From NCBI RefSeq assembly GCF_001704635.1, contig NZ_MAXF01000024.1, positions 1-64,000 on the forward strand: a stretch of DNA of 64,000 nucleotides, given 5' to 3'. This DNA is from Streptomyces sparsogenes (GTDB taxonomy: Bacteria; Actinomycetota; Actinomycetes; Streptomycetales; Streptomycetaceae). Shown here one piece after another: positions 23,910 to 31,892 of the stretch. The first letter of the stretch is position 1. The number at the start of each line of letters is the position of its first letter. The translations under genes were made by a program, and so were the position numbers. Under the pieces are notes generated by a model. It was not told the DNA's origin, searched no databases, and saw only the letters and a program-made list of their open reading frames with translations.

Positions 23910-25739
23910 TCAGCGCATCGCGCCCTTCTCGTACGGAGAGGGGACGGGGAAGTACGCGTCGAGGAACGGTCCGAGCAGGGCCTGCTGTGCGTCGATGTCC
24001 TGCTCGCCGGAGACGGTGTCGTTGAGGCAGAACACCTGGCGATCCCGGCGCGCCAGCAACGTGGCAAGCCGCGTCGCGGTGTCCGGGTGCGACAGGTCGA
24101 GGTAGGCGTAGCGGAGGCTGCCGGGCACCGCGCGGGCCGTGTGGAAGGCGTAGTAGTGGTGGAGCGAGGAGGCTATGGACAGATCCTCCATGCTGCGGAA
24201 CGTATGGCCTGCGGTAGCCCGGTGACGGTCGGCGAAGACGGTCTCGATCTCTTCCAGGACGCTGCGCCGCAGCGGGTGCGGGGTGTGCTTCATCTTCTGA
24301 GTGATCACGGAGCCGAAGCGGGTCCGGAGCAGGGCCCGGTTGTTCTTCCCGGCGACCGAGACCGGCACGTCCTCCGTGGACGGCTCGCCGGGCGGGATCA
24401 GCGCGGGGGAGGGAAAGAACTTGGTCAGCCCATTGGCGTGGAAGAAGTCCTGCGGGGTGGTGGGCCGGCCGAGGAAAACGTCGTCGTTGAAGTAGAGGAA
24501 GTGCTCGGACAGACCGGCGATGTGATGCAACTGGCTCTCGATGGCGTGTGAGTTGAAGGTCGGCAGCACGCTCGGGTCGGTGAAGATCTCCTTGTGGCTG
24601 ACCACCTGGAGCCCCGGGGCGTCCGGGTCCAGCCAGGACGGTGTCTGGTCGTCGGTCACCAGGAACACGGTGCGGATCCACGGCGCGTTCTGGTGCAGGG
24701 AACGCAGTGAGTAGCGCAGCTCGTCGCGGCTGATGAACCGCGCCGCGTTCGCGGCCTCCTCGTGGTACGCCTCCCCCGCGGCCTCGGCCCGGCGGCGCAG
24801 CCAGGCCGGGTCCTGGCCGTCGACCCAGGTGTAGACCACGTCGATGGGGAAGCGGATGTCATCGGGCCGCGGGGCGGCGAACTCCCGGCGGGTGCGCACC
24901 TCGGGCAGCGGGCGGCCCGCGGTCGGTGCGAGCCGGGTGAACACCGAGTCGGAGACCCGCTGCGGCGCGTCGCCGCGGGGCACCTGATCGGCCACCCGGT
25001 TCGGGCGGGGAGCGAGCAGCCGGTCTCCGTCCGCGGGCCAGAACTCCACGTCGCAGCCGTGTTCGGGGCCCAGCACCAGCCGACCGGTGGGGTCGCTGTG
25101 GTACCAGGTCATGCGGATCACCTCCGCCGTGGCGAGCTTCTGCCAGGGGGCGGGGTCGAAGCCGGGCTCGGAGGAGCGGGGCGTACGGGCCCGCCCGTCC
25201 ATGGCGGAGACATAACCGGGCAGGTGCGCGCAGAGTTCGGCCAGGGCATCGAGGACACGGGAACGGTCCTCGGCCGGTGCCGCGACCACGGCGGAGCCGT
25301 CGCGGACACCGCGCACACAGAAGTAGTCCACGTGCGCCGCGTCCAGGGCCCCGCACACCGCGGCCAGGTTGTCGCCGCGCGCCTGCAGCGGCGAGACGGT
25401 CTGGCGGACCAGAGTGACCTTGGGGACACCCCGCACGCTGTGCAACGCCCGGTCCGGGCCGGTGAGCAGGCCCCCGAGGCGCCGCAGTTCGCGGGCGGCC
25501 CGTACCCGGCCCACGCCGGACGCGGACGTCGGTAGGGCGGCGAGGTGCCGCTTGACCTGCCTGCGCAACTCGGGGGAGAACCGCCGGGCGAGCGCTCGAC
25601 GGGTGCCGACCGGCAGACTCCGCCGGTAGACGCCGACCCACCAGGACGTCTCGGGGTTCTGCCGAAGGAGCGCCGCCGCTTGGGCGCTCCACGGCGAGTC
25701 CTCGGACGGCGGCGCCCCTGGCTCGGATTGCTTCTTCAC
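23910..25739 (-). CDS. Stealth-family sugar-1-phosphate transferase
   Basis: A 609-aa Stealth protein, related to capsular polysaccharide hexose-phosphate transferases and to the human GlcNAc-phosphotransferase. Conserved regions are visible: CR1 [16 protein letters not shown] (~290), CR2 [22 protein letters not shown] through [27 protein letters not shown]3 around [15 protein letters not shown], and CR4 near [13 protein letters not shown]. It would transfer a sugar-1-phosphate to a cell-wall or capsule glycan. The N-terminal 280 residues are the usual longer actinobacterial extension. No polysaccharide operon is next to it. Confidence 0.9.
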   Translation of the reverse strand: MKKQSEPGAPPSEDSPWSAQAAALLRQNPETSWWVGVYRRSLPVGTRRALARRFSPELRRQVKRHLAALPTSASGVGRVRAARELRRLGGLLTGPDRALHSVRGVPKVTLVRQTVSPLQARGDNLAAVCGALDAAHVDYFCVRGVRDGSAVVAAPAEDRSRVLDALAELCAHLPGYVSAMDGRARTPRSSEPGFDPAPWQKLATAEVIRMTWYHSDPTGRLVLGPEHGCDVEFWPADGDRLLAPRPNRVADQVPRGDAPQRVSDSVFTRLAPTAGRPLPEVRTRREFAAPRPDDIRFPIDVVYTWVDGQDPAWLRRRAEAAGEAYHEEAANAARFISRDELRYSLRSLHQNAPWIRTVFLVTDDQTPSWLDPDAPGLQVVSHKEIFTDPSVLPTFNSHAIESQLHHIAGLSEHFLYFNDDVFLGRPTTPQDFFHANGLTKFFPSPALIPPGEPSTEDVPVSVAGKNNRALLRTRFGSVITQKMKHTPHPLRRSVLEEIETVFADRHRATAGHTFRSMEDLSIASSLHHYYAFHTARAVPGSLRYAYLDLSHPDTATRLATLLARRDRQVFCLNDTVSGEQDIDAQQALLGPFLDAYFPVPSPYEKGAMR

Positions 25740-25781
25740 GTGTCCTGACCTCTCGGAATGATCTGCATGTGGGACCGGGGG

Positions 25782-26000
25782 TCAGCCGTCGACGTCGACG
25801 GAACCGCAGAAGACACAGGTGTGGAAACCGTCCTCCGAGGCCTCCGACAACCGTGTCCGGCCGCAGTCGTCGCAATGGCGGACGGGCCAGTCCTCCGCTT
25901 CGCCGAATTCGTCGTCGGCCGATGCGGGGAACCCCGTCCAAAGCCGAACCCGGCTGGTCAGACGAGTCAGCGCCGCCATCGAGCAGCGGAGGATGAACAC
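25782..26000 (-). CDS. Small hypothetical protein with possible zinc ribbon
   Basis: A 72-aa frame from GTG 26000 with AAAGG about 8 nt upstream. The last 35 residues contain two Cys-x2-Cys knuckles (HCDDCGRTRL and HTCVFCGSVDVDG) 17 residues apart, a spacing that would make a zinc ribbon. It stops 42 bp before the Stealth gene on the same strand, so the two could form an operon. No family recognised; the repeated Cys pairs in a GC-rich genome argue for a real gene. Confidence 0.45.
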   Translation of the reverse strand: MFILRCSMAALTRLTSRVRLWTGFPASADDEFGEAEDWPVRHCDDCGRTRLSEASEDGFHTCVFCGSVDVDG

Positions 26001-26160
26001 CGCGGACACCTTTCGTCGCACAGACCGGTCACCGTTACTTGCCTGATGGGAGGAAAAGGGTTCACGGGCACCACCGGCTGACCGCTTCGGCTGCGCAAGG
26101 TGCGAGACGAGACTCTGACTGCTCGCCGCCGTGCAGAGCCCGTAGGCCGAACGTGGAAGT

Positions 26161-26202
26161 TTGACAACTACCGGACACAACTGATCAGTTGGTCAGTAGT
26201 AT
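26161..26202 (+). promoter_or_regulatory. Putative conservon promoter with a 12-bp palindrome
   Basis: The 243-bp gap before cvnA holds TTGACA at 26161-26166, the perfect palindrome AACTGATCAGTT at 26179-26190, and TAGTAT at 26197-26202, which fits a -10 element. The palindrome would lie inside the promoter spacer, a typical operator position. The exact -35/-10 pairing is uncertain. Confidence 0.35.
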
Positions 26203-26243
26203 CTGCCCGTTCTTGGCCGCGTCCCGGGTGGAGGTGCAGGAAG

Positions 26244-27662
26244 GTGCTGTCGGGGACGGTGGCCGTCATCGTCGTCGCGTCCGTATCGCTGGTACTGACG
26301 CTGCTGCTGGCCTCGTTATGGGCCGCCAAGCTGCGCAGAGCGGTCGCCGAGGCGCGTGCGACGGCCGAGCGGGAGCGGGCCGTCGCCGCTGAGGCGCGGG
26401 CCGACGCGGAGCGGGAGCGGGCGGCGGCGGAGCGGGAGCGGGCCCTCGCGGCCGAGCGCGGCGAGGAGGTCGCGCGGCTGTCCGCCGTGCGGGCCGAGCT
26501 GGACGAGACGGCCCGCCGGGAGCGGATCCTGCGCGACTCCGTCCAGGCGTCCTTCGAGTCCGTGGCCCGGAACATGCACGCCATGGCGGTGGTGCAGCAG
26601 CAGGTCCTGGACGGCCTCGAGCAGCGGGTCGACGAGCCGGCCGTGATGGCCGAGGTGATGAAGGCCGACCACGCCGCGGCCCAGATGACCCGCAAGGCGC
26701 AGACGCTGATGGTGATGTGCGGGATCTGGCCCGCGCGGCGCGAGACCCGGCCGGTGACGCTCTTCGACTGTGTGCGCGGCGCGCAGTCGCGGATCGTGGA
26801 GTTCGAGCGGGTGGATGTGCACGGCGGGCAGACGCTGTACGCGGTGGCGCCCGCCGTCGAGGGCCTGATGCACGCGGTCGCCGAACTGCTGGAGAACGCC
26901 ACGGTCTTCTCCCCCTCCCGCACCCAGGTCGCCGTCACCGTCCGGGAGGTGGCCGCGGGCGCGGTGATCGAGATCGACGACGCCGGACTCGGCATGCCGC
27001 CCGATGTGCTGGCGCAGGCCGTGGCCCAGCTCCGGGAGGGTCTTGACCTCGCGCAGCTGGGGGCCGTGCCGCGGCTGGGCCTCGCGTGTGTCGGGCGGTG
27101 GTCGCGGGAGCTGGGCTTCGGTGTGGAGCTGTCCACCGCGTCGGCGTACGGCGGGACGCGGGCGGTGGTCTTCGTACCGCACCGGCTGCTGACCGAGCCC
27201 ACGGGCGAGGCGCCGGGCGTGGGCGCCGCGGTGGACGCGGAGCCGGTCGTCGTCGAGACCGCGGTCGCCCCGACCGCGCCGGCCCGCGCCGGGGCCGACA
27301 AGGGGGCCGGATACGGGGCCGGTGGCTCCGGGGCGGGCGGGCTGCCGCAGCGGCGCAGCCGCCGCCGTCCGGCCCCGAAGCCGCCAGGGGGCGGGGGCGG
27401 AGCCGGGGGCGGGAACGGGAACGGAGCCGGGGACGGGGCCGGGGGCGAATTGGCTCCCGCTCGCACCGATTCCGCCGCGGGCCCGTGGACCCCCGAGGCC
27501 GCCCGGGCCTCGATCGCCGACGTCGTGTCCGGCACCCGCCGCGGACGCGCGGAAGCGGCTGACACACCACGGAACGCGGACCGGCAGGACTGGCAGGACT
27601 GGCAGAACCCACAGCTCCAGCAGGACCGACAGGACCGAGCGGATCGAGAAGGAGGCCGGTAG
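26244..27662 (+). CDS. cvnA: Conservon protein CvnA, sensor-kinase-like ATPase
   Basis: A 472-aa protein: one N-terminal transmembrane helix (~5-24), a long Ala/Glu/Arg coiled coil (~28-80), a dimerisation-like segment, and a GHKL ATPase domain with N-box HAVAELLENATVFSP and G1 box IDDAGLGMP. It then runs into a Gly/Ala/Pro-rich disordered tail. Conservon sensors resemble histidine kinases and act with a Roadblock protein, a DUF742 protein and a small GTPase. GTG 26244 has GGAGGTG at 7 nt. Codon 25 is TTA (26316-26318), rare in Streptomyces and read by the bldA tRNA. Its stop overlaps the cvnB start. Confidence 0.88.
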   Translation: MLSGTVAVIVVASVSLVLTLLLASLWAAKLRRAVAEARATAERERAVAAEARADAERERAAAERERALAAERGEEVARLSAVRAELDETARRERILRDSVQASFESVARNMHAMAVVQQQVLDGLEQRVDEPAVMAEVMKADHAAAQMTRKAQTLMVMCGIWPARRETRPVTLFDCVRGAQSRIVEFERVDVHGGQTLYAVAPAVEGLMHAVAELLENATVFSPSRTQVAVTVREVAAGAVIEIDDAGLGMPPDVLAQAVAQLREGLDLAQLGAVPRLGLACVGRWSRELGFGVELSTASAYGGTRAVVFVPHRLLTEPTGEAPGVGAAVDAEPVVVETAVAPTAPARAGADKGAGYGAGGSGAGGLPQRRSRRRPAPKPPGGGGGAGGGNGNGAGDGAGGELAPARTDSAAGPWTPEAARASIADVVSGTRRGRAEAADTPRNADRQDWQDWQNPQLQQDRQDRADREGGR

Positions 27663-28108
27663 TGGCCGGAACCATATCCAGACTGCCGGACGTTGGATGG
27701 ATGCTGCGTCCGCTGACGCAGATCCCGGGCGTGCGGCACGCGGTCGTCGTCTCGGAGGACGGTCTGCGCATGGGACACGGCTCCGCCGAGGGGCTGACGG
27801 GCGAGGTCCCCCGGCTGGACGTGGCGGAGGCCGAGTCGCTGGCCGCCGCCTGCGCGGCGCTCACGGTGACCGGGCATTCCACGGCGGCGCTGTTATTCGG
27901 GGGCGAGGCGGGGGTGCGGCAGCTGATGGTCGAGTCGGACCGGGGGTTCGTGCTGCTGACCTCGGCCGGCCAGGGCGCGTCCCTGGGGGTGGCCACCGAT
28001 ACGGAGGCGGACGTCGGCTTGGTCGCCCAGCAGATGCAGCTGCTGGTGGCGAAGATCGGCGCCCATCTGAGCAGCCTTCCCCGGGAGCCGATGAACCCGG
28101 CGTCATGA
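27662..28108 (+). CDS. cvnB: Conservon protein CvnB, Roadblock/LC7 domain
   Basis: A 148-aa Roadblock/LC7 protein (WMLRPLTQIPGVRHAVVVSEDGLRMG, then a LAAACAALT helix and the C-terminal QMQLLVAKIGAHL helix). These act as scaffolds or GTPase-activating partners for the CvnD GTPase. The GTG start overlaps the cvnA stop by one base, with AGGAGG just upstream. Codon 78 (27893-27895) is TTA, a second potential bldA checkpoint in this operon. Confidence 0.92.
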   Translation: MAGTISRLPDVGWMLRPLTQIPGVRHAVVVSEDGLRMGHGSAEGLTGEVPRLDVAEAESLAAACAALTVTGHSTAALLFGGEAGVRQLMVESDRGFVLLTSAGQGASLGVATDTEADVGLVAQQMQLLVAKIGAHLSSLPREPMNPAS

Positions 28109-28464
28109 CCGAGCCCCGAGAGGAACGGACCACCGCGGCCGTGCGGCCCTATGTGATCACACGTGGCCGCGCGGGTTCCTCACGGGCGGAGTTGCCGTGG
28201 GAGACGCTCGTCATGGCCTCGGGGAGCGTGCCGCCGCCGGATCTCCAGCCGGAGTACCGGCGGATCGTCGACTTCTGCCAGGGCCTGCTGTCGGTGGCGG
28301 AGGTGGCCGCGCACCTCGGCCAGCCGCCGACCGTGGTGCAGGTGTTGCTGGCCGATCTCATCGACTGGGGGCACATCGTGGCGCGCCCGCCGGTCCGGGT
28401 CGTCGAGCGTGCCGATATGGACTTGCTGAGAAAGGTGCTCCATGGGCTTGAGAGCAAGCTCTGA
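28105..28464 (+). CDS. cvnC: Conservon protein CvnC, DUF742
   Basis: A 119-aa DUF742 protein with the family core VRPYVITRGRAGS near the N-terminus, the helical LQPEYRRIVDFCQGLLSVAEVAAHLGQPPTV region and the conserved LADLIDWGHI. The fold is predicted to be winged-helix-like. ATG 28105 overlaps the cvnB stop in an ATGA arrangement, indicating translational coupling. Confidence 0.92.
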   Translation: MTEPREERTTAAVRPYVITRGRAGSSRAELPWETLVMASGSVPPPDLQPEYRRIVDFCQGLLSVAEVAAHLGQPPTVVQVLLADLIDWGHIVARPPVRVVERADMDLLRKVLHGLESKL

Positions 28465-29233
28465 GATCGCGGACGGAGCGGACGACACAGACGACACAGG
28501 CGGAACGGACGACGCAGACGGAGCAGACGACGCGGATGACACGGATCACAGGGACGGCGCGAACGGCGCGAACGGCGCGGATGACATGGACGGTGTGGAC
28601 GACGTGGACAACATGGACGACGTGAAGGACACCGACGACGCGGACGATCTGTCCGACACACCCGTCATATACGTGCAGTCCAGCGTGTCCGGCGCGGCCA
28701 AGATCCTGGTCGTCGGCCCCATGGGCGTCGGCAAGACCACGCTGATCGGCACGGTGTCGGAGATCAAGCCGCTGTCCACCGAGGCGACCATGACCCAGGC
28801 GGGCGCCCGGCTCGACACCGCCGTGCGGCCGTCCAAGGTCACCACCACGGTCGCCCTGGACTTCGGCCGGATCACCCTCGGCGGCGAGCTGGTGCTCTAT
28901 CTGTTCGGCACCCCGGGCCAGCAGCGCTTCCTCCCCGCGTGGAAGGACCTGGCGCGCGGCGCGCTGGGCGCGCTCGCGCTGGTCGACACCCGGGACCTGG
29001 AGGCGTCCTTCGACGCCATCGGGCATCTGGAGGACCTGGACGTCCCGTTCTCCGTCGCGGTCAACGCCTTCCCCGACAGTGTGCTGCACAGCGAGGACGA
29101 TCTGCGCTCCGCGCTCGACCTGCTCCCGCACACCCCGCTGGTCATCTGTGACGCGCGGGAGCACAAGTCCTCGGTCCAGGCGCTGATCTCGCTGGTCAGC
29201 CATCTCATAGAGACCGCCACGGAGGCGTCATGA
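28442..29233 (+). CDS. cvnD: Conservon protein CvnD, Ras-like GTPase with acidic N-terminal extension
   Basis: A 263-aa small GTPase. The P-loop GPMGVGKTT is at residues 92-100, the switch-II-like FGTPGQQRF and the VAVNAF (N/TKxD-like) motif follow, and the fold ends in a regulatory helix. Unlike typical CvnD proteins of about 190-200 aa, residues ~10-72 form an Asp-rich low-complexity extension (Asp-Asp, Asp-Ala-Asp and Asn-Gly-Ala units). The start overlaps cvnC by 23 bp, so a start closer to the P-loop is possible, but the extension lies in the same open frame. Confidence 0.9.
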   Translation: MGLRASSEIADGADDTDDTGGTDDADGADDADDTDHRDGANGANGADDMDGVDDVDNMDDVKDTDDADDLSDTPVIYVQSSVSGAAKILVVGPMGVGKTTLIGTVSEIKPLSTEATMTQAGARLDTAVRPSKVTTTVALDFGRITLGGELVLYLFGTPGQQRFLPAWKDLARGALGALALVDTRDLEASFDAIGHLEDLDVPFSVAVNAFPDSVLHSEDDLRSALDLLPHTPLVICDAREHKSSVQALISLVSHLIETATEAS

Positions 29234-30486
29234 GGGCCGCTGGGACGGCTGGGGCCGCGACGCCCACCCCGGTCCCGCTGTACGGGCCGACGCTGCGGGG
29301 CGACATGTCCGCGCTGTACGAGCGGATGCGCCGCGAGCACGGCCCGGTCGTGCCCGTCGCCATCGCCCCCGGCATCGAGGCGTGGCTGGTGCTCGGCCAC
29401 CGCGAGCTGCTCCATATGACCCGCGACGAGCAATACTTCTCCCACGACCCCCGGCGCTGGACCCCGCTGCGGGACGGCCGCGTGCCGCCCGACTCGCCGC
29501 TGATGCCGATGGTCGGCTGGCGTCCGGCGCTGCTGTTCGCCGACGGCCAGCAGCACCGCCGGATGCGCTCGGCGGTCGCCGAGGCGCTGGGCCGGCTCGA
29601 CGGGCACGAGCTGATCCGCATGGTGCGGTCCACCGCCGAGCGGCTCATCGCCGGCTTCGCGGACCGCCATGAGGCGGATCTGGTGCCGCAGTACGCGCGG
29701 CTGCTCCCGTTGCAGGTCGTCACGCAGATTCTGGGCCTCGACGAGGAGAGCGGGCCGCGGCTGGTCGAGGCCATCGCCGCCGTGGTCGCCCCCACCGCCG
29801 CCGCCACCGGCGCCAACCGGCGCATGGGCTCCATCCTGCTGGAGCTGATCGAGCGGAAGAAGCGGCGGCCGGGCGCGGATGTGACGTCCTGGCTGCTGGG
29901 GCACCCGGTCGGGCTGAGCGACCAGGAGGTGCTGCACAACCTCGTGGTGATCATCGTGGCGGGGAACCAGACGACCGTGAACTGGATCGCCGACACCGTG
30001 CGGATCCTCCTCACCGACCCGGGTTTCCGCTCCTCGCTGACCCGCGGCCACCTCACGGTGGACGACGCGCTGGACCTGGTGCTGTGGCGCTATCCGCCCA
30101 CCGCCAACTTCCCCGGCCGCTACGCCACCCGCGACCTCCGCTTCGGGGGGCAGCACATCCGCGCCGGGGACATGCTGATCCTGGGCCTGGCGGGGGCGAA
30201 CGCCGACCCGGAGGTGCTGCCCGAGAACGGGCGGCCGGTCGTCGGCAACCGCTCGCACCTCGCCTTCAGCGCCGGCCCGCACACCTGCCCGGCGCAGGAC
30301 CCGGCGCGGCTGATCACCCGGACCGCCGTGGACACCCTCCGGCACCGGCTGCCGGACCTCGAACTGGCCGTGCCGGAGGACCAGCTCTCCTGGATCACCT
30401 CGCCCTGGTCCAAGAACCTGGCCGGGCTGCCGGTGCGGTTCACCGCCCCCCAGCTCGCGGCAGCAGACTCAGGAGACTCGCCATGA
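29230..30486 (+). CDS. Cytochrome P450, CYP157-like (no ExxR motif)
   Basis: A 418-aa P450 whose ATG overlaps the cvnD stop (ATGA). The I-helix is IVAGNQTTVNW and the heme loop FSAGPHTCPAQDP with Cys353. The K-helix reads DLVLWRYPP, so the position of the normally invariant Glu of ExxR is Val284 (R287 is kept). Loss of ExxR is the described hallmark of the CYP157 family, whose members lie in Streptomyces conservons beside CYP154 genes. Substrate and even catalytic competence are unknown; a regulatory role within the conservon has been proposed for such P450s. Confidence 0.9.
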   Translation: MRAAGTAGAATPTPVPLYGPTLRGDMSALYERMRREHGPVVPVAIAPGIEAWLVLGHRELLHMTRDEQYFSHDPRRWTPLRDGRVPPDSPLMPMVGWRPALLFADGQQHRRMRSAVAEALGRLDGHELIRMVRSTAERLIAGFADRHEADLVPQYARLLPLQVVTQILGLDEESGPRLVEAIAAVVAPTAAATGANRRMGSILLELIERKKRRPGADVTSWLLGHPVGLSDQEVLHNLVVIIVAGNQTTVNWIADTVRILLTDPGFRSSLTRGHLTVDDALDLVLWRYPPTANFPGRYATRDLRFGGQHIRAGDMLILGLAGANADPEVLPENGRPVVGNRSHLAFSAGPHTCPAQDPARLITRTAVDTLRHRLPDLELAVPEDQLSWITSPWSKNLAGLPVRFTAPQLAAADSGDSP

Positions 30487-31811
30487 CCGACGGCCGATGC
30501 CCCGTACCGCACGCCGCCCCGGCGCCCCACCGGCTGGACCCCACCGGGGCCGGCCAGCACACGGTCAACGAACGGCTGCGGGAGCGCGGGGCCGCCGTCC
30601 CGGTCCTGCTGCCCGGCGGGGTCGCGGCCTACGCCATCACCCGCCACGGCGAGCTGAGGGACTTCGTCGCCCACCCCGACGTGGCCAAGGACGCCCGCCA
30701 CTTCGCCGCGCTGCGCGACGGTGAGATCCCGCCCGGCTGGCCGCTGGCCACCTTCGCCACCGTACGGGGCATGACCACCGCCGACGGCGCCGACCACCGG
30801 CGGCTGCGGTCCCTGGTGACCCGCGCCTTCACCCCGCGCCGGGTCGAGGCGCTGCGCCCGGCCGTCGAGGAGCTGACCGCCTCCCTCCTGGACCGGCTGG
30901 CCCAGGCCGCCGCGGCCGCCCCCGACGGCGTGGCCGACCTGCGCCGCCACTTCGCGCTGCCGCTGCCCATGGGCGTCATCTGCCGGCTGCTCGGCGTCGA
31001 CCCCGAGCACCAGGACCGGCTGCACGCCCTGTCCAACGACATCGTCGGCACCCGGACCGCCCCCGAGCGCGCTCTGGCGGCCAACCGCGAGATGCTGGCC
31101 GTCCTGGGCAAGGTGGCCGCCGCCCGGCTGCGCTCCCCCGGGGACGACCTGATTAGCGCGCTCATCGCGGCGCGCGAGGAGAACGGCGACCGGCTCAGCG
31201 AGGAGGAGCTGATCGGCACCCTCCTGCTGATGATCATCGCCGGGCACGAGACCACCCTCAACCTGATCACCAACGCCGTGCGGGCGCTGTGCGCCCACCG
31301 CGACCAGCTCGAGCTGGTGCGGGCCGGCGAGGCGTCCTGGGGCGATGTGGTCGAGGAGACCCTGCGCTACGACAGCCCGGTCAGCTTCTTCCCGTTCCGC
31401 TACCCGACCCGCGACCTGCCCGTCGGCGACACGGTGATCCCCCAGGGCTGCCCCGTCCTCGTCTCCTACACCTCCGCCGGGCGCGACCCGCGCGCCCACG
31501 GCGCGGACGCCGACCGCTTCGACGTCACCCGCCCCACCCGCCCGGACGCCGCCCGCCACCTCTCCTTCGGCCACGGCGCCCACTACTGCCTCGGCGCGCC
31601 CCTGGCCCGGCTGGAGGCCACGGTCGCCCTGGACGCGCTGTTCACCCGCTACCCCGGGCTGGACCTGGCCGTCCCCGACGAGCAGCTCGTGCCGCACCCC
31701 AGCTTCGTCGGCAACAGCCCCCAGGAGCTTCCGCTGCGGCTCGGCGACCCGGCGCCGGGGCCGGGGCCGGGGCCGGGTTCGGGGCCGGGGTCGGGGGCTC
31801 ACAGCGGCTGA
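30483..31811 (+). CDS. Cytochrome P450, CYP154-like
   Basis: A 442-aa P450 with all standard motifs: I-helix IIAGHETTLNL, K-helix VEETLRYDSP (ExxR), PERF-region DRFDVTRP, and heme loop SFGHGAHYCLGAPLAR with Cys369. ATG 30483 overlaps the preceding P450 stop by ATGA. The C-terminus has a repetitive Pro-Gly tail. CYP154 enzymes hydroxylate macrolides, steroids or flavonoids in vitro; the natural substrate here cannot be told. It closes the six-gene conservon operon. Confidence 0.93.
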   Translation: MTDGRCPVPHAAPAPHRLDPTGAGQHTVNERLRERGAAVPVLLPGGVAAYAITRHGELRDFVAHPDVAKDARHFAALRDGEIPPGWPLATFATVRGMTTADGADHRRLRSLVTRAFTPRRVEALRPAVEELTASLLDRLAQAAAAAPDGVADLRRHFALPLPMGVICRLLGVDPEHQDRLHALSNDIVGTRTAPERALAANREMLAVLGKVAAARLRSPGDDLISALIAAREENGDRLSEEELIGTLLLMIIAGHETTLNLITNAVRALCAHRDQLELVRAGEASWGDVVEETLRYDSPVSFFPFRYPTRDLPVGDTVIPQGCPVLVSYTSAGRDPRAHGADADRFDVTRPTRPDAARHLSFGHGAHYCLGAPLARLEATVALDALFTRYPGLDLAVPDEQLVPHPSFVGNSPQELPLRLGDPAPGPGPGPGSGPGSGAHSG

Positions 31812-31831
31812 GGGGGCGCGCTGAGGGCAGC

Positions 31832-31869
31832 GTTGCTTCGGGGAAACGGCGGTGATGCGGCCGGGTAAC
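31832..31869 (+). promoter_or_regulatory. Putative GlnR box upstream of nitrite reductase operon
   Basis: GTTGC-n6-GAAAC-n6-GATGC-n6-GTAAC, four elements on an exact 11-bp period; the first b-site is a perfect GAAAC. It lies 23 bp before the start of the FAD reductase gene and about 20 bp after the P450 stop. It matches the established GlnR consensus better than the nasA site does. Confidence 0.7.
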
Positions 31870-31892
31870 AGCCACCCCGCAGGCTTCCTGGC

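Noticed and set aside
25758..26081. Forward frames opposite the small zinc-ribbon gene
   Set aside because: No motifs or ribosome sites; the reverse frame with two CxxC pairs is the better candidate.
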